This document shows positions 1-12,728 of a DNA stretch of 64,000 bases, one piece after another (the stretch's first letter is position 1; each line of letters starts with the position of its first letter). The stretch spans positions 696,001 through 760,000 of the forward strand of contig OX392528.1 of assembly GCA_947623455.1 (NCBI GenBank), in the 5' to 3' direction. The DNA comes from Mimachlamys varia. Lineage: Eukaryota; Mollusca; Bivalvia; Pectinida; Pectinidae. The position numbers and the translations under genes are program-made. The notes beneath the pieces were generated by a model, which saw nothing but the letters and a program-made list of their open reading frames with translations, searched no databases and was not told the DNA's origin.

Positions 1-58
1 AAAGTACTGCAGGTGACAGACATATGCATTCAGACATTGTGAAGTTTTATAAGCTTAC

Positions 59-220
59 CTAGCTTGCCAGCCTTGGGTTCCCGTTTGGGCGGAGCATCAA
101 TGCATGGAAATCCACCACAGTTTGAGAAACACAAGAGCTTGTTGAGGTACATGAAGAAAATGATGAGGACGAGTAGGAAGGCCCCCACTGCCCCAAGGAA
201 GGCGATGGCAGCCCCGGGGA
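59..220 (-). CDS. SYT14/16: Synaptotagmin-14/16-like, transmembrane exon (partial gene)
   Basis: One internal exon read on the minus strand. Its translation has a hydrophobic segment (IAFLGAVGAFLLVLIIFFMY) followed by LNKLLCFSNCGGFP. This follows the vertebrate SYT14/SYT16 pattern: FLxAVG, a membrane span, then a YxNKxxCFxNxGGFP juxtamembrane motif. These are Ca2+-independent synaptotagmin relatives with an N-terminal anchor and two C2 domains, linked to membrane trafficking. The 3' edge has a good donor (AG|GTAAG at 58-57) and the 5' edge a good acceptor (TTTGTTACAG before 220). Both ends are phase 1, which makes a 162-nt symmetric exon. The C2-domain exons must lie left of the window, and a first exon should lie rightward. 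A start at the ATG at 245-243 is possible but less likely. The family assignment is from memory of the motif, without a search. Confidence 0.72.
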   Translation of the reverse strand, partial: SPGLPSPSLGQWGPSYSSSSFSSCTSTSSCVSQTVVDFHALMLRPNGNPRLAS

Positions 221-1487
221 CTGTAACAAAGCCGAGAACAAACATTGTATTAGTGACATGTAACTCGTACAAACGCCAGCTAGTAATTATTGTAATCACC
301 GTCATCATATATACAGTCACTCATACATCACACGGTATAGCAACCTTATTGATTGGTAACTCACTCAGCACTGAAAACATTAAAAATATTTTAATACCAA
401 CATGAAAGTGAAACCATTATCAGTATATACGTATAAAATAAAGTATAAATATAGAGATCATATATTCAATATAGATCTGGAAAAAAAACTTTGTTGCTAT
501 TCTAGCGATCTAACCATTTAACGATCAGATCAATATAGCAGCAGCACACACATACATAAATACAAACTTAAACCTTTAGTCATTACCATATCAACAACAT
601 AGCCATATAAGGTTAATACCTCATATATCTACAAGTTAAATCCAACATCAAACTCAAGGTAAATACTTGTTTATGAATATTCATTGTAAAAACTTGAAAA
701 TGTATTATTTAATAGTTATCTATTAACTGTCACATGTATATACCATGTATCACTATATGACATGCATCATTGTAAATACAATGTATCGCTATAATTACAT
801 GTATAATACAATGTTACTGTATCACTATCATTGTTAATACTATATAACTATTAGTGTAAATACTATGTACATTTGTATTACCATTACTATAAAAACATCA
901 CCCATGCATGTATATACCCCCAATATACTACACCAGGAAACCTGAAATCATGCGATTCACAAGTGGTTGTACACATGTCCTTACCTGGAGAAACAGTTAC
1001 CTATCACCCACGTGTCCATAACATACCAAGCAAGAAAAGGTTAATCTTTATAAAATAGTGAGTCTCACAGACCAAGAGGTGCTCCTGTCAAAATCTGACG
1101 AAACTCTTTTTATCTGTGCAGATGAAGTAGGATTTTAATACCCTAGCTACTGCCCACAGGAGGGGGCCAAATGCCCGATACTGAGTCCCTTAATTAGCCT
1201 AGGATAATTCTGATTGAGACCAAACAAGGTTGAAATCCCTTTTTTTCCTGCTGTATCTAAGACAAACAGCTCTGAGAAGCTCATTTTTATTTGCTTTATT
1301 GTGACCTACCCTTCCGTTTTAATTGATCAAATTTTATTATCACCTTTTCTTTTATTCCTATTTCAAAAACGATTTGTACCTGATCAGCTTTTAATATTGG
1401 ATAGATGGTGCCAACATCGTCATGTGACATATATGCATGTACCGGTACCTTTTTACCGGATCTAGATCTGGTCACCGTTAACAACCA
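221..1487. other. No gene seen; AT-rich sequence
   Basis: This is intron or upstream DNA of the synaptotagmin-like gene. Short tata/atgta-rich stretches occur around 715-860. I see no exon-like open frame with plausible splice sites. Confidence 0.5.
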
Positions 1488-1575
1488 GAAAGCTCAATCA
1501 TAAAGCGTCTGTCTAGAGTTCGGAAGATTCCAGGTTCCAACCCATGTGTTGGCCATGCATTTTCCCTATCCTAAT
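1488..1575 (+). mobile_element. tRNA-derived SINE remnant
   Basis: A degenerate tRNA-like block has an A-box-like AGCTCAATCATAA and a decayed B-box AGGTTCCAACCC. It is followed by GGCCATGCATTTTCC, which also follows the B box of the SINE copy at 48937. Read with the two copies at 48.7-49.0 kb, it looks like one dispersed family. It is too decayed to be a tRNA gene. Confidence 0.5.
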
Positions 1576-1744
1576 ACACCTTTGTTCTTTGTACTTTTTG
1601 TTAGTTTACAAACAGATCATGTCCAGGTGCTTCCTTGATCTGGCTTTCAATCCAATGCCCTACTCATTCACCCCTGAACACATTTGCAGTCTTCCAATTC
1701 AAACTGATAAAGGTTGGAATTCAGGGGTGAATGGGAAGTTCCAG

Positions 1745-2515
1745 CAACAGGTCAAACTTCACCAGGTCAAACATCACCATTACAGGTCACTACAGGTCAA
1801 ACTTCACCATTACAGGTCATTACAGGTCAAACTTCACCATTACGGGTCATTACAGGTCAAACCTCACCTTTACAGGTCATTATAGGTCAAACTTCACCAC
1901 AACAGGTCACTACAGGTCAGACTTCACCACTACAGGTTATTACAGGTCAAACTTCACCATTACAGGTTATTACAGGTCAAATCTCACCATTACAGGTCAT
2001 TATAGGTCAAACTTCACCATTACAGGTCAAACTTCAACATTACAGGTCAAACTTCACCATTACAGGTCAAACTTCACCATTACAGGTCATTACAGGTCAA
2101 ACTTCACCACTACAGGTCACTACAGGTCAAACTTCACCATTACAGGTCATTATAGGTCAAACCTCACCATTACATGTCATTATAGGTCAAACTTCACCAT
2201 TACAGGTCAAACTTCACCATTACAGATCAAACTTCACCATTACAAGTCATTACAGATCAAACTTCACCATTACAGGTCAAACTTCACCATTACAGGTCAA
2301 ACTTCACTATTACAGGTCATTATAGGTCAAACTTCATCATTACAGGTCAAACTTCACCATTACAGGTCATTACAGGTCAAACTTCACCATTACAGGTCAA
2401 ATTTCACTATTACAGGTCATTATAGGTCAAACTTCACCATTACAGGTCATTACAGGTCAAACTTCACCATTACAGGTCAAACTTCACCATTACAGGTCAA
2501 CTTTCACCATTGTTG
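1745..2515 (+). repeat. Minisatellite of AGGTCA half-sites (DR4-rich)
   Basis: The array mixes a ~20-bp unit (acaggtcaaacttcaccatt) with 10-bp pieces (acaggtcatt), often as a 30-bp composite. About a dozen composites contain two AGGTCA half-sites exactly 4 nt apart. Open frames across it on the plus strand are periodic artefacts. Confidence 0.95.
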
Positions 2516-3221
2516 AACATATTGAATTTATAACCCAACCATCGCTGTATACTATTTCACAGTTAGTTATTTCTGCTTTGGCCATTCCCAAAAATTGTTT
2601 TCGTATTTCAGCACTGTTTTAAAGAATTAAATGGAATCGTGCAAGTTTCTTTGGTCTTTGTTTAACAGGTACATATCTGTCATCATGATCGCATTACCTA
2701 CTACTTATAGATCACAAATTGACCTGAGTGACATCACTTTCCTCACGGCCAGCCAAGTGACCTGTAAAATAACATCATTCACCAAAAATACTAGATATTT
2801 GCACAGATTTAACAGAACCATTCTACCCCAAAGATTTCTATATATATACCAACCATGTAAATGATGATCTCCCATGTTCTCCAAAGTCGAGGCTAGTATT
2901 CTGTAGAAATTTCAACGAGAGTATGTACACAGTACCGATACAGTGTTCAATGGGTTTTAATTTGTAAAGCATAGTAAGACAAGTAGCATTAGAATGGAGG
3001 CTCTGGCGTGGGTCTTCCCTTTCAGAAAAATACAAACAATGGTACTATATATATACATGCATACAATAAGACTCATGTTAGTTATTGGATATGTCTGGCC
3101 AATACTAAGTTTCTCTTACTGGCCCATGTATAGCCCTATAATTTGATCCATCTCTTGGGAAGGACATTTAAATTTTCATACAGAACATGTATGGATTATA
3201 GTGAAGGGATATTTTATTATG
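2516..3221. other. No gene seen
   Basis: Unique-looking AT-rich sequence between two arrays. Short frames on both strands lack recognisable protein features or convincing splice context. Confidence 0.5.
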
Positions 3222-3575
3222 TACATCATGTGTGACACGTAGCTTCTATTAGTCTATCCCCTTCTACTGAAATTTATCCCTACATCATGTGTGACACGTA
3301 GCTTCTATTAGTCTATCCCCTTCTACTGAAATGTATCCCTACATCATGTGTGACACGTAGCTTCTATTAGTCTATCCCCTCCTACTGAAATTTATCCCTA
3401 CATCATGTGTGACACGTAGCTTCTATTAGTCTATCCCCTTCTACTGAAATGTATCCCTACATCTTGTGTGACACGTAGCTTCTATTAGTCTATCCCCTCC
3501 TACTGAAATGTATCCCTACATCATGTGTGACACGTAGCTTCTATTAGTCTATCCCCTCCTACTGAAATTTATCCC
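3222..3575 (+). repeat. Six-copy 59-bp tandem repeat
   Basis: Six near-identical units start at 3222, 3281, 3340, 3399, 3458 and 3517, each beginning tacatcatgtgtgacacg. Differences between copies are single-base (cttct/cctcct, attt/atgt, catcatg/catcttg), which points to recent expansion. Confidence 0.97.
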
Positions 3576-3924
3576 TAAATCTCCATCTGTGATGTTCAAA
3601 AGTAACTTCAAAGGCTGAATATAGCTTACTGTAGAGCTGACCAGCTGTTCAAATACATATCAAATATTATCAAGTTAATAGCAGCATGGTTTCTGCATAG
3701 CATATAATTATATAATATAGGTGTCCCCAATTCATGGGAAATGTTGTAAAATCAAAACTATTTGTTCATATGATGTTATGTTCTTAGCATAGCAAATACA
3801 CTACAGTAATTAGTGCCATTTCATTATACTGCCTGTCAACTTCATTCTACACCAAACTGAAAGTTTGTCCTGAGCCTCCTTATAGTGATCTCCATTTACT
3901 CCATCTCCCGATTATATACAGCTC

Positions 3925-5100
3925 CCTCTACACCTAACAGTACAAGGAGCTCACTCAACATCACTGTATTCAGAGCTCACTCAACACCACCATATATATA
4001 GCTCACTCAATACAAAACAGTACAAGGAGCTCACTCAACACCAGACTGTATGGTACAGCTCACTCAATACAAAACAGAACATATACAGCTCACCAGACAC
4101 CACTATATATATACAGCTCACTCAACACCAGACTGTATGATACAGCTCACTTGACACCAGACTGTATATATACAGCTCACTCAACACCACTATATATACA
4201 CTAATACAGCTCACTCAACACCACTATATATACAGCTCACTCAACACCCCTGTACATATACAGCTCACTAAACACCACTGTACGTATACAGCTCACTAGA
4301 CACCAGACTGTATGATACAGCTCACTCAACACCACTGTACATATACAGCTCACTCAACACCACTGTATATATACAGCTCACTAGACACCAGACTGTATGA
4401 TATAGCTAACTCAACACCAGACTGTATATATACAGCTCACTCAACACCACTATATATACACTAATACAGCTCACTCAACACCACTATATATACAGCTCAC
4501 TCAACAACCCTGTACATATACAGCTCACTAAAACACTCCTGTACATATACAGCTCACTAAACACCACTGTACGTATACAGCTCACTAGACACCAGACTGT
4601 ATGATACAGCTCACTCAACACCACTGTACATATACAGCTCACTCAACACCACTGTATATATACAGCTCACTAGACACCAGACTGTATGATATAGCTAACT
4701 CAACACCAGACTGTATATACACAGCTCACTCAACATCACTGTATGTATACAGCTCACTAGACACCAGACTGTATGATACAGTTCACTCAACACCACTGTA
4801 CATATACAGCTCACTAGCCACCAGACTATATGATATAGCTCACTCAACACCACTGTACATATACAGCTCACTAGACACCAGACTGTATGATACAGCTCAC
4901 TCAACACCACTGTACATATACAGCTCACTAGACACCAGACTGTATGATACAGCTCACTCAACACCACTGTACATGTACAGCTCACTAGACACCAGACTGT
5001 ATGTATACAGCTCATTAGACACCAGACTGTAAGATACAGCTCACTCTACTCTACACTATACAATATAGCTCACTATACATTGACTAGTACACCTCACTCT
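3925..5100 (+). repeat. Degenerate minisatellite, tacagctcact units with higher-order structure
   Basis: Units of roughly 25-35 bp begin tacagctcact and continue with caacacc or agacacc plus a variable TA-rich spacer. A longer block starting near 4188 (cactatatatacactaatac) recurs near 4447, giving a higher-order period of about 260 bp. Open frames on both strands here are periodic and not genes. Confidence 0.93.
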
Positions 5101-5625
5101 ATACTAGACTGTATTTAGAGCTCAACTTACATGAGACCTCTTTGCTACTCACCCTTTACCAGATTTTATGAGTTTTCCAGTCTGATCTAAGGCTGAAGAC
5201 CAATTCTATATATTTCTGAGGCCAAATTAAAGAAACAATTGAATCATTGTTTTATTTTGGTATGGTATAACACTGCAGAATTACATTTCCAATTTTCCAA
5301 TGACATTTACCCATTATATGATATGTGTCTATTGGTTTTTGTTTTGGGAGCTGACAACCAATTATCCTAATCTAATTTGTATCACTTAGTGATGGTTGCC
5401 TGGCAGTAATGCGTGGTTCAAGTCTGTCTCCTTGAGACTGAGCGCCCCAGTCCTTTATCTGAAGCCAGTTTCATTTACCATTACTCAAGTTTTCAACAAT
5501 AGCATACAGCTCCCTGGAAGCATTTGAGAAAAATGTTTAACTGCTAAATGATCTTTTATAGAAAATCAACTACCTGTCTAATCAAATCAAGGAGAATACA
5601 CTGAAATTCTCAAAAAAATATACAA
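5101..5625. other. No gene seen
   Basis: Unique sequence between arrays, with no recognisable exon, RNA gene or element. Confidence 0.5.
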
Positions 5626-8600
5626 ACAGAACACACTGTAACAGACAGAACACATTGTAACAGACAGTACACATTGTAACAGACAGAACACACTGTAACA
5701 GACAGAACACACTGTAACAGACAGACAGAACACACTGTAACAGACAGAACACACTGCAACAGACAGAACACACGGTAACAGACAGAGCACACTGTAACAG
5801 ACAGAACACACTGTAACAGACAGAAGACATTGTAACAGACAGTACACACTGTAACAGACAGAACATACTGTAATAGACAGAACACACTGTAACAGACAGA
5901 ACACACTGTAACAGACAGAACATACTGTAACAGACAATACACATTGTAACAGACAGAACACACTGTAACAGACAGAACACACTGTAACAGACAGAACACA
6001 CTGTTGTAACAGACAGAACACACTGTAACAGACAGAACACACTGTAACAGACAGAACACACTGTAACAGACAGAACACACTGTAACAGACAGAACACACT
6101 GTAACAGACAGAACACACTGTTGTAACAGACAGAACACATTGTAACAGACAGAACACACTGTAACAGACAGAACACACTGTAACAGACAGAACACACTGT
6201 AACAGACAGAACACACTGTAACAGACAGAACACACTGTAAAAGACAGAACACACTGTTGTAACAGACAGAACACATTGTAACAGACAGAACACACTGTAA
6301 CAGACAGAACACACTGTTGTAACAGACAGAACACACTGTAACAGACAGAACACACTGTAACAGACAGAACACATTGTAACAGACAGAACACACTGTAACA
6401 GACATAACACACTGTAACAGACATAACACAATGTAACAGACAGAACACACTGTAAAAGACAGACAGACAGAACACACTGTAACAGACAGAACACACTGTA
6501 ACAGACAGAGCACACTGTAACAGACAGAACACACAGTAACAGACAAAACACACTGTAACAGACAGAACACACTGTAACAAACAGAACACACTGTAACAAA
6601 CAGAACACATTGTAACAGACAGAACACACTGTAACAGACAGAACACACTGTAACAGACAGACAGAACACAATGTAACAGACAGAACACACTGTAACAGAC
6701 ATAACACACTGTAACAGACATAACACAATGTAACAGACAGAACACACTGTAAAAGACAGACAGACAGAACACACTGTAACAGACAGAACACACTGTAACA
6801 GACAGAGCACACTGTAACAGACAGAACACACAGTAACAGACAAAACACACTGTAACAGACAGAACACACTGTAACAAACAGAACACACTGTAACAAACAG
6901 AACACATTGTAACAGACAGAACACACTGTAACAGACAGAACACACTGTAACAGACAGAACACATTGTAACAGACAGAACACAATGTAACAGACAGAACAC
7001 ATTGTAACAGACAGAACACATTGTAACAGACAGAACACACTGTAACAGACAGACAGAACACACTGTAACAGACAGAATACACTGCAACAGACAGAACATA
7101 CTGTAACAGACAGAACACATTGTAACAGACAGAACACATTGTAACAGACGGAACACACTGTAACAGACAGAACACACTGTAACAGACAGAACACATTGTA
7201 ATAGACAGAACATACTGTAACAGACAGACAGAACACAATGTAACAGACAGAACACACTGTAACAGACAGACAGAACACACTGCAACAGACAGAACACACT
7301 GTAACAGACAGAACACAGACAGAACACAGACAGAACACACTGTAACAGACAGAACACACTGTAACAGACAGAACACACTGCAACAGACAGAACATACTGT
7401 AACAGACAGAACACATTGTAACAGATAGTACACACTGTAACAGACAGAACACACTGTAACAGACAGAACACATTGTAACAGTCAGAACACACTGTAACAG
7501 ACAGAACACACTGTAACAGACAGAACACACTGTAACAGACAGAACATACTGTAACAGATAGAACACACTGTAACAGACAGAACACACTGTAACAGACAGA
7601 CAGAACACACTGTAACAGACAGAACACACTGTAATAGACAGAACACATTGTAACAGACAGAACACATTGTAACAGACAGAACACACTGTAACAGACAGAC
7701 AGAACACACTGCAACAGACAGAACACACTGTAACAGACAGAACACAGACAGAACACACTGTAACAGACAGAACACATTGTAACAGACAGAACACACTGCA
7801 ACAGACAGAACATACTGTAACAGACAGAACACATTGTAACAGATAGTACACACTGTAACAGACAGAACACACTGTAACAGACAGAACACATTGTAACAGA
7901 CAGAACACACTGTAACAGACAGAACACACTGTAACAGACAGAACACACTGTAACAGACAGAACATACTGTAACAGATAGAACACACTGTAACAGACAGAA
8001 CACACTGTAACAGACAGACAGAACACACTGTAACAGACAGAACACACTGTAATAGACAGAACACATTGTAACAGACAGAACACATTGTAACAGACAGAAC
8101 ACACTGTAACAGACAGACAGAACACACTGCAACAGACAGAACACACTGTAACAGACAGAACACATTGTAACAGATAGTACACACTGTAACAGACAGAACA
8201 CACTGTAACAGACAGAACACATTGTAACAGACAGAACATACTGTAACAGACAGAACACACTGTAACAGACAGAACACACTGTAACAGACAGAACATACTG
8301 TAACAGATAGAACACACTGTAACAGACAGAACACACTGTAACAGACAGACAGAACACACTGTAACAGACAGAACACACTGTAATAGACAGAACACATTGT
8401 AACAGACAGAACACATTGTAACAGACAGAACACACTGTAACAGCGCGCAGACAGAACACACTGTAAAAGACAGAACACACTGTAACAGACAGAACACACT
8501 GTAACAGACAGAACATACTGTAACAGACAGAACACACTGTTGTAACAGACAGAACACATTGTAACAGACAGAACACACTGTAACAGACAGAACACACTGT

Positions 8601-9112
8601 AACAGACAGAACACACTGTAACAGACAGAACACATTGTAACAGACAGAACACACTGTAACAGACAGAACACACTACAACAGACAGAACACATTGTAACAG
8701 ACAGAACACATTGTAACAGACAGAACACACTGTAACAGACAGAACACACTGTAACACACATAACACACTGTAACAGACAGTACATACTGTAACAGATAGA
8801 ACACACTGTAACAGACAGAACACACTGTAACAGACAGTACACACTGTAACAGACAGAACACATTGTAACAGTGTGAACACACTGTAACAGACAGAACACA
8901 CTGTTACAGACAGAACACACTGTAACAGACAGACAGAACACACTGTAACAGACAGAGCACACTGAACACACTGTAACAGACAGAACACACTGTAACAGAC
9001 AGAACACACTGTAACAGACAGAACACATTGTAACAGACAGAACACACTGTAACAGACAGAACACACTGTAACAGACAAAACACAGTGGAACAGACAGAAC
9101 ACATTGTAACAG
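5626..9112 (-). repeat. 3.5-kb minisatellite, 19-bp unit
   Basis: The unit is acagacagaacacactgta (19 bp) with interspersed variants (acattgta, acatactgta, acagacagacagaac, actgttgtaac). Higher-order repetition is visible: a ~416-bp block starting near 7382 recurs near 7798 and partly near 8160, and a ~300-bp block near 6390 recurs near 6695. Because 19 is not a multiple of 3 and no minus-strand frame of the unit has a stop, frames of over 1100 codons (CSVCYSVFCLLQ-type) run through it. They are artefacts. Confidence 0.98.
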
Positions 9113-9189
9113 AAGATAGACAGACACAGCAAAATTCACTGTCTAATTTAAAGAATTTAAAAAATCTTGGTTTCCCCAGATTTAATTAA

Positions 9190-9370
9190 GATTTTTATTG
9201 CTGATGTTTTCATGGTTTGTCTAATTTTGCTGATGTTTTCATGGTTTGTCTAATTTTGCTGATGTTTTCATGGTTTGTCTAATTTTGCTGATGTTTTCAT
9301 GGTTTGTCTAATTTTGTTGATGTTTTGATGGTTTGTCTAATTTTGTTGATGCTTTCATGGTTTGTTTATT
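9190..9370 (+). repeat. Six-copy ~29-bp tandem repeat
   Basis: Six units contain tgatgttttcatggtttgtc. The last two carry substitutions (ttttgatgg, tgctttc). It follows the 19-bp array after ~80 bp. Confidence 0.93.
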
Positions 9371-12300
9371 TCATTTTTAGATTTGGTACAACAGGTCCCT
9401 CTGCGGTGTAATTACAATCACTTAATGTAATCAAAACATCACCTGTGTACTAAAATACGATCTCAGTTGTACGATTTGGTAGATAAATTAGATCACAATG
9501 ATTCTGCTGATCCAATCTCTACTGAGATAATTATAAAACCATGTGGTGAGTCCCCCAGAGACATCTCAATCAATACAGCCATCTTATTTCTTGCCACTGT
9601 TGTCTCTTCCACCTAGGAAAATCAATGGGGGTTTTTTTACCCATGTTAAAATCTATATTAACTTAATTGTTATCTTACAAGATATCTATCTCAGATTCAA
9701 GTCTTAAATAATTTCAATGTGCTTTTTGATGATTTTAACTTGTCAACAAAACAAATTAATATTCTGAAAACATTCCATACACTTCCATCCTTGTTCTATT
9801 TACTTACTAATAACCTTACACCAGTGGTTCTTGAAATAATTATCTCCCTATGAGTGGTCTCCCTTTGATATTGAAAACAATAAGTTGATAAGAAAATGGG
9901 TTTTTTATTGTTAGAACAAGAAATTTTATTTTAACTCAACACTGATAAGTGGATGTTTTAAGTACTTTTTCAAGTATGCTATTTGTTAAATAAAGTCCAA
10001 ATTGTAGTCCATTAATAATTAGAAAGGTATCTAACAGTTAAAATCTTTTTATACATAAATGTTGTATAGCTAGCATCAACACAGAATTACCAGACACTTC
10101 ACTTTTGTATTGATCATCTAAAACCTTGTCTCGCCCCCAACAACTTTCATGATAAATCCTGCTGGAGATACATACATAGATATATGCAGGCCTTTTTATG
10201 GCATCACCTTCCCCTATTTCATTTAAAGAGAGACTACCACTTGAATTTATTTATGTTTCAGTTTCATTTTATTCATCATTAGTTCCACAACAGAGTTATT
10301 TAACTGTTACATTGTATAACTGATATATAATCTCTAATGAACGAGAAACAAAATTATATGTTATCTGTTTCTGGAAAACTTTTGATTTCAATGGATGTGC
10401 ATTCGAAATTCTTTGACGGTCACCCAAACATGGCAGCGCCCAGCAGTTGTGAAGTCCGACGTTGGACCGTGTCACAACCAGATCACTGTGTCAAAGCGTG
10501 TACATAACGACCATTATAAATAAAGAAATAACGCGCACCATAGAATATATGTGTTGCCAACTGCAGGCATAATATCGTATACAGAGTCAAAATGAGGTAC
10601 AATCCTTATATCTTTGCAAGAATGATTATCCATGAAAATTTCCTATTTGTGATAAAGAACCTTATCTTTTCTCGTCCTTAACAAACACCCCAAGCAATAC
10701 ACAGAACCTCCCGATGTGTAATTGATCAGATCAACAGACAATCCCATACACAACTAACGATTCATTTCTGCAGCATCAGTATCTCTCATCCAGATCTTAC
10801 ATATATTAACTGATTCCCTGTATGTATTGTGTATGATTATGTGTCAGATATGAAAATATTAGCCATCATTATTTCCAACTAGAACAGCATTCTGATCAAT
10901 AATCTCATCACATATATACTTGCCTATATATCAATATCATATATGACTCGCATGTACATGTACACTGAAAATTTTATTTTTCATTTATATCAGTTTATGA
11001 CAAATATCTAATTTTGCCATATTGATTGGTGTTTTTTTTCATTTTGTTCACATCAATATCTGGTCTGGTATATATCTAGTAACAGATCTAGAGAGGACAG
11101 CGATTTGCTGTTCATGCTTATACATTGTAAATGCGCATGCCTGTACATTAATTATTATCTTTTTAAATAATTTACAGAATCCCTCTGCAAAAATATCTTT
11201 TGAAAAATGGATATCCAAAGGTTATTAAACTGCATATGTCAATCTCAAATGGTAACCACAATACACAGACAGGACTTGTTGACTAATTTATTTTTCAAAA
11301 ATATAGCATTTTGATATTAAAGCTAACCAGGCTTTCAAAAATTAACTTCAGGTAAAGCTAAATATGATCCACCTGCAGTTAGCTAAAATGTAATAGATTT
11401 ATATTTAAATCATAACATCATTGAAGTATGATTTAAACAAAATAAATACTAATAATTATTTTTCAATGAGAACAAAATCAACAATGCTCAAATCATTCAA
11501 AATTGTGATGAAAATATGTTTCTGTAACAGAAAAGACTTTATGTGTACTGTACTTTAAAATTAACATAGACACTTATTGTAGTCGTTTGAAACAATTCAA
11601 ACCTAGAATCCTTTTTGGAGAAAAGACCTACTAATTAAGATTCTTTTGGACAATTCCAGTTAGGGACTCTTACATTGTATAGCTCCCAGTGACAAACAGT
11701 AATATTAACAGATACAGTCATTGCATGCTCAGCTTAAGCATGTACAGTACATTCTCAGGTTCATTATGTACCCAGGTATGATATCTACTGATATTCATAT
11801 TCAATAAACCAACACCGGACAGCCATGCAAACATATGTAAAACCTTCATGTGCTGTTGTTGTAGGCATACTTTTACCGTTTTGTATTTTCCAGAACCTAC
11901 TGAAATAAAGCTTTTTATTAGATCTTTTGAGTGTCAATATAAGAGATTATTCCCCCTAATAAACTTAACATAAACAATTGTTTCACTAAAGATGCTTTTA
12001 TCATACATCTAAGATAAGGTCAAAGAATGATAAGTCATTTTGTCAACTGTTTGAAAAAGACTTTCTTCCTCAGGCAATGTTTACATTTTAGAGCACCCAG
12101 TTTCGTCAGCTGCATATCGTCACTGGTACGGGAAATAATGCATCATATTTTACAGAACAGTATATATCAAGCAGTTCTGATAACACTTTGTTCATGTTAC
12201 CGATAATTTCATTGGTACTTACGTATTAAACCCATCTTCTATCACGCTGTGTGTACCTATATGTGTCCCACATTAACATATACACCTAGTGTACTGCTTA

Positions 12301-12500
12301 GTCGGCAGCCATTGATAAACATTACTGTTCATTCTCATAAATATTCATTAGCGACATGGAATACACAACCGTAACAAGTAAGGTCGGAAATTAAATGGTT
12401 TTGTGATATTACCTCTCTCATATCTGACCCTCATAAAAATCGATTTGAGTTTGAAATTTTAAAAAACCGTGAAAAGGGGTTGTTTTCTTCAGGATTTGGA
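9371..12500. other. Intergenic, no supported gene
   Basis: Mostly AT-rich unique sequence. The only CpG-containing patch is near 10410-10530: a 25-codon plus-strand frame starts ACATGGCAGCG at 10430 and stops at 10507. This could be a promoter or 5' exon region, possibly of the synaptotagmin-like gene on the minus strand, but I could not join it to that exon. AATAAA-like strings are frequent and uninformative. Confidence 0.45.
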
Positions 12501-12526
12501 TTTTGTTTTTCACGCGTGAGGTTCAA

Positions 12527-12560
12527 GCATGCGCAGTACAACTATTTTATTATTTCCGGT
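12527..12560 (+). promoter_or_regulatory. Candidate OPA3 promoter elements (NRF-1-like, ETS-like)
   Basis: GCATGCGCAG at 12527-12536 resembles an NRF-1 site and TTTCCGG near 12553 an ETS core. Both lie within 70 nt of the OPA3 start codon. NRF-1 and ETS sites are common in promoters of nuclear genes for mitochondrial proteins. The match is by eye only. Confidence 0.4.
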
Positions 12561-12592
12561 GTATTGACGACGGTCGTGGAGCCTAAACGACC

Positions 12593-12728
12593 ATGCCTTT
12601 ACCTTTAATCAAACTATTTACACTAGTTGGGAAACAACTTATTGGCAAACCAATAGCAAATACTATAAAGACAGCGTCTAAGAAGTCACCATGGGTTAAA
12701 AACAATTTGATTATGCCTTTTGCTCAAT
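12593..12728 (+). CDS. OPA3: OPA3 exon 1
   Basis: Encodes residues 1-45 plus the first base of codon 46. The start is ACCATGC and the donor T|GTAAGT is a full consensus. It holds the predicted mitochondrial targeting helix, with basic residues K7, K14, K19, K26, K30 and K31. Confidence 0.9.

Noticed and set aside
1714..2516. 203- and 261-codon plus-strand frames (GQTSPLQVI / HYRSNFTIT types)
   Set aside because: They are frames through the AGGTCA minisatellite, with no non-repetitive domain.
5582..9139. Open frames of 1185 and 1181 codons on the minus strand (Cys/Leu/Val repeats)
   Set aside because: They lie entirely within the 19-bp minisatellite. Several frames are open at once, and there is no non-repetitive sequence or plausible gene structure.
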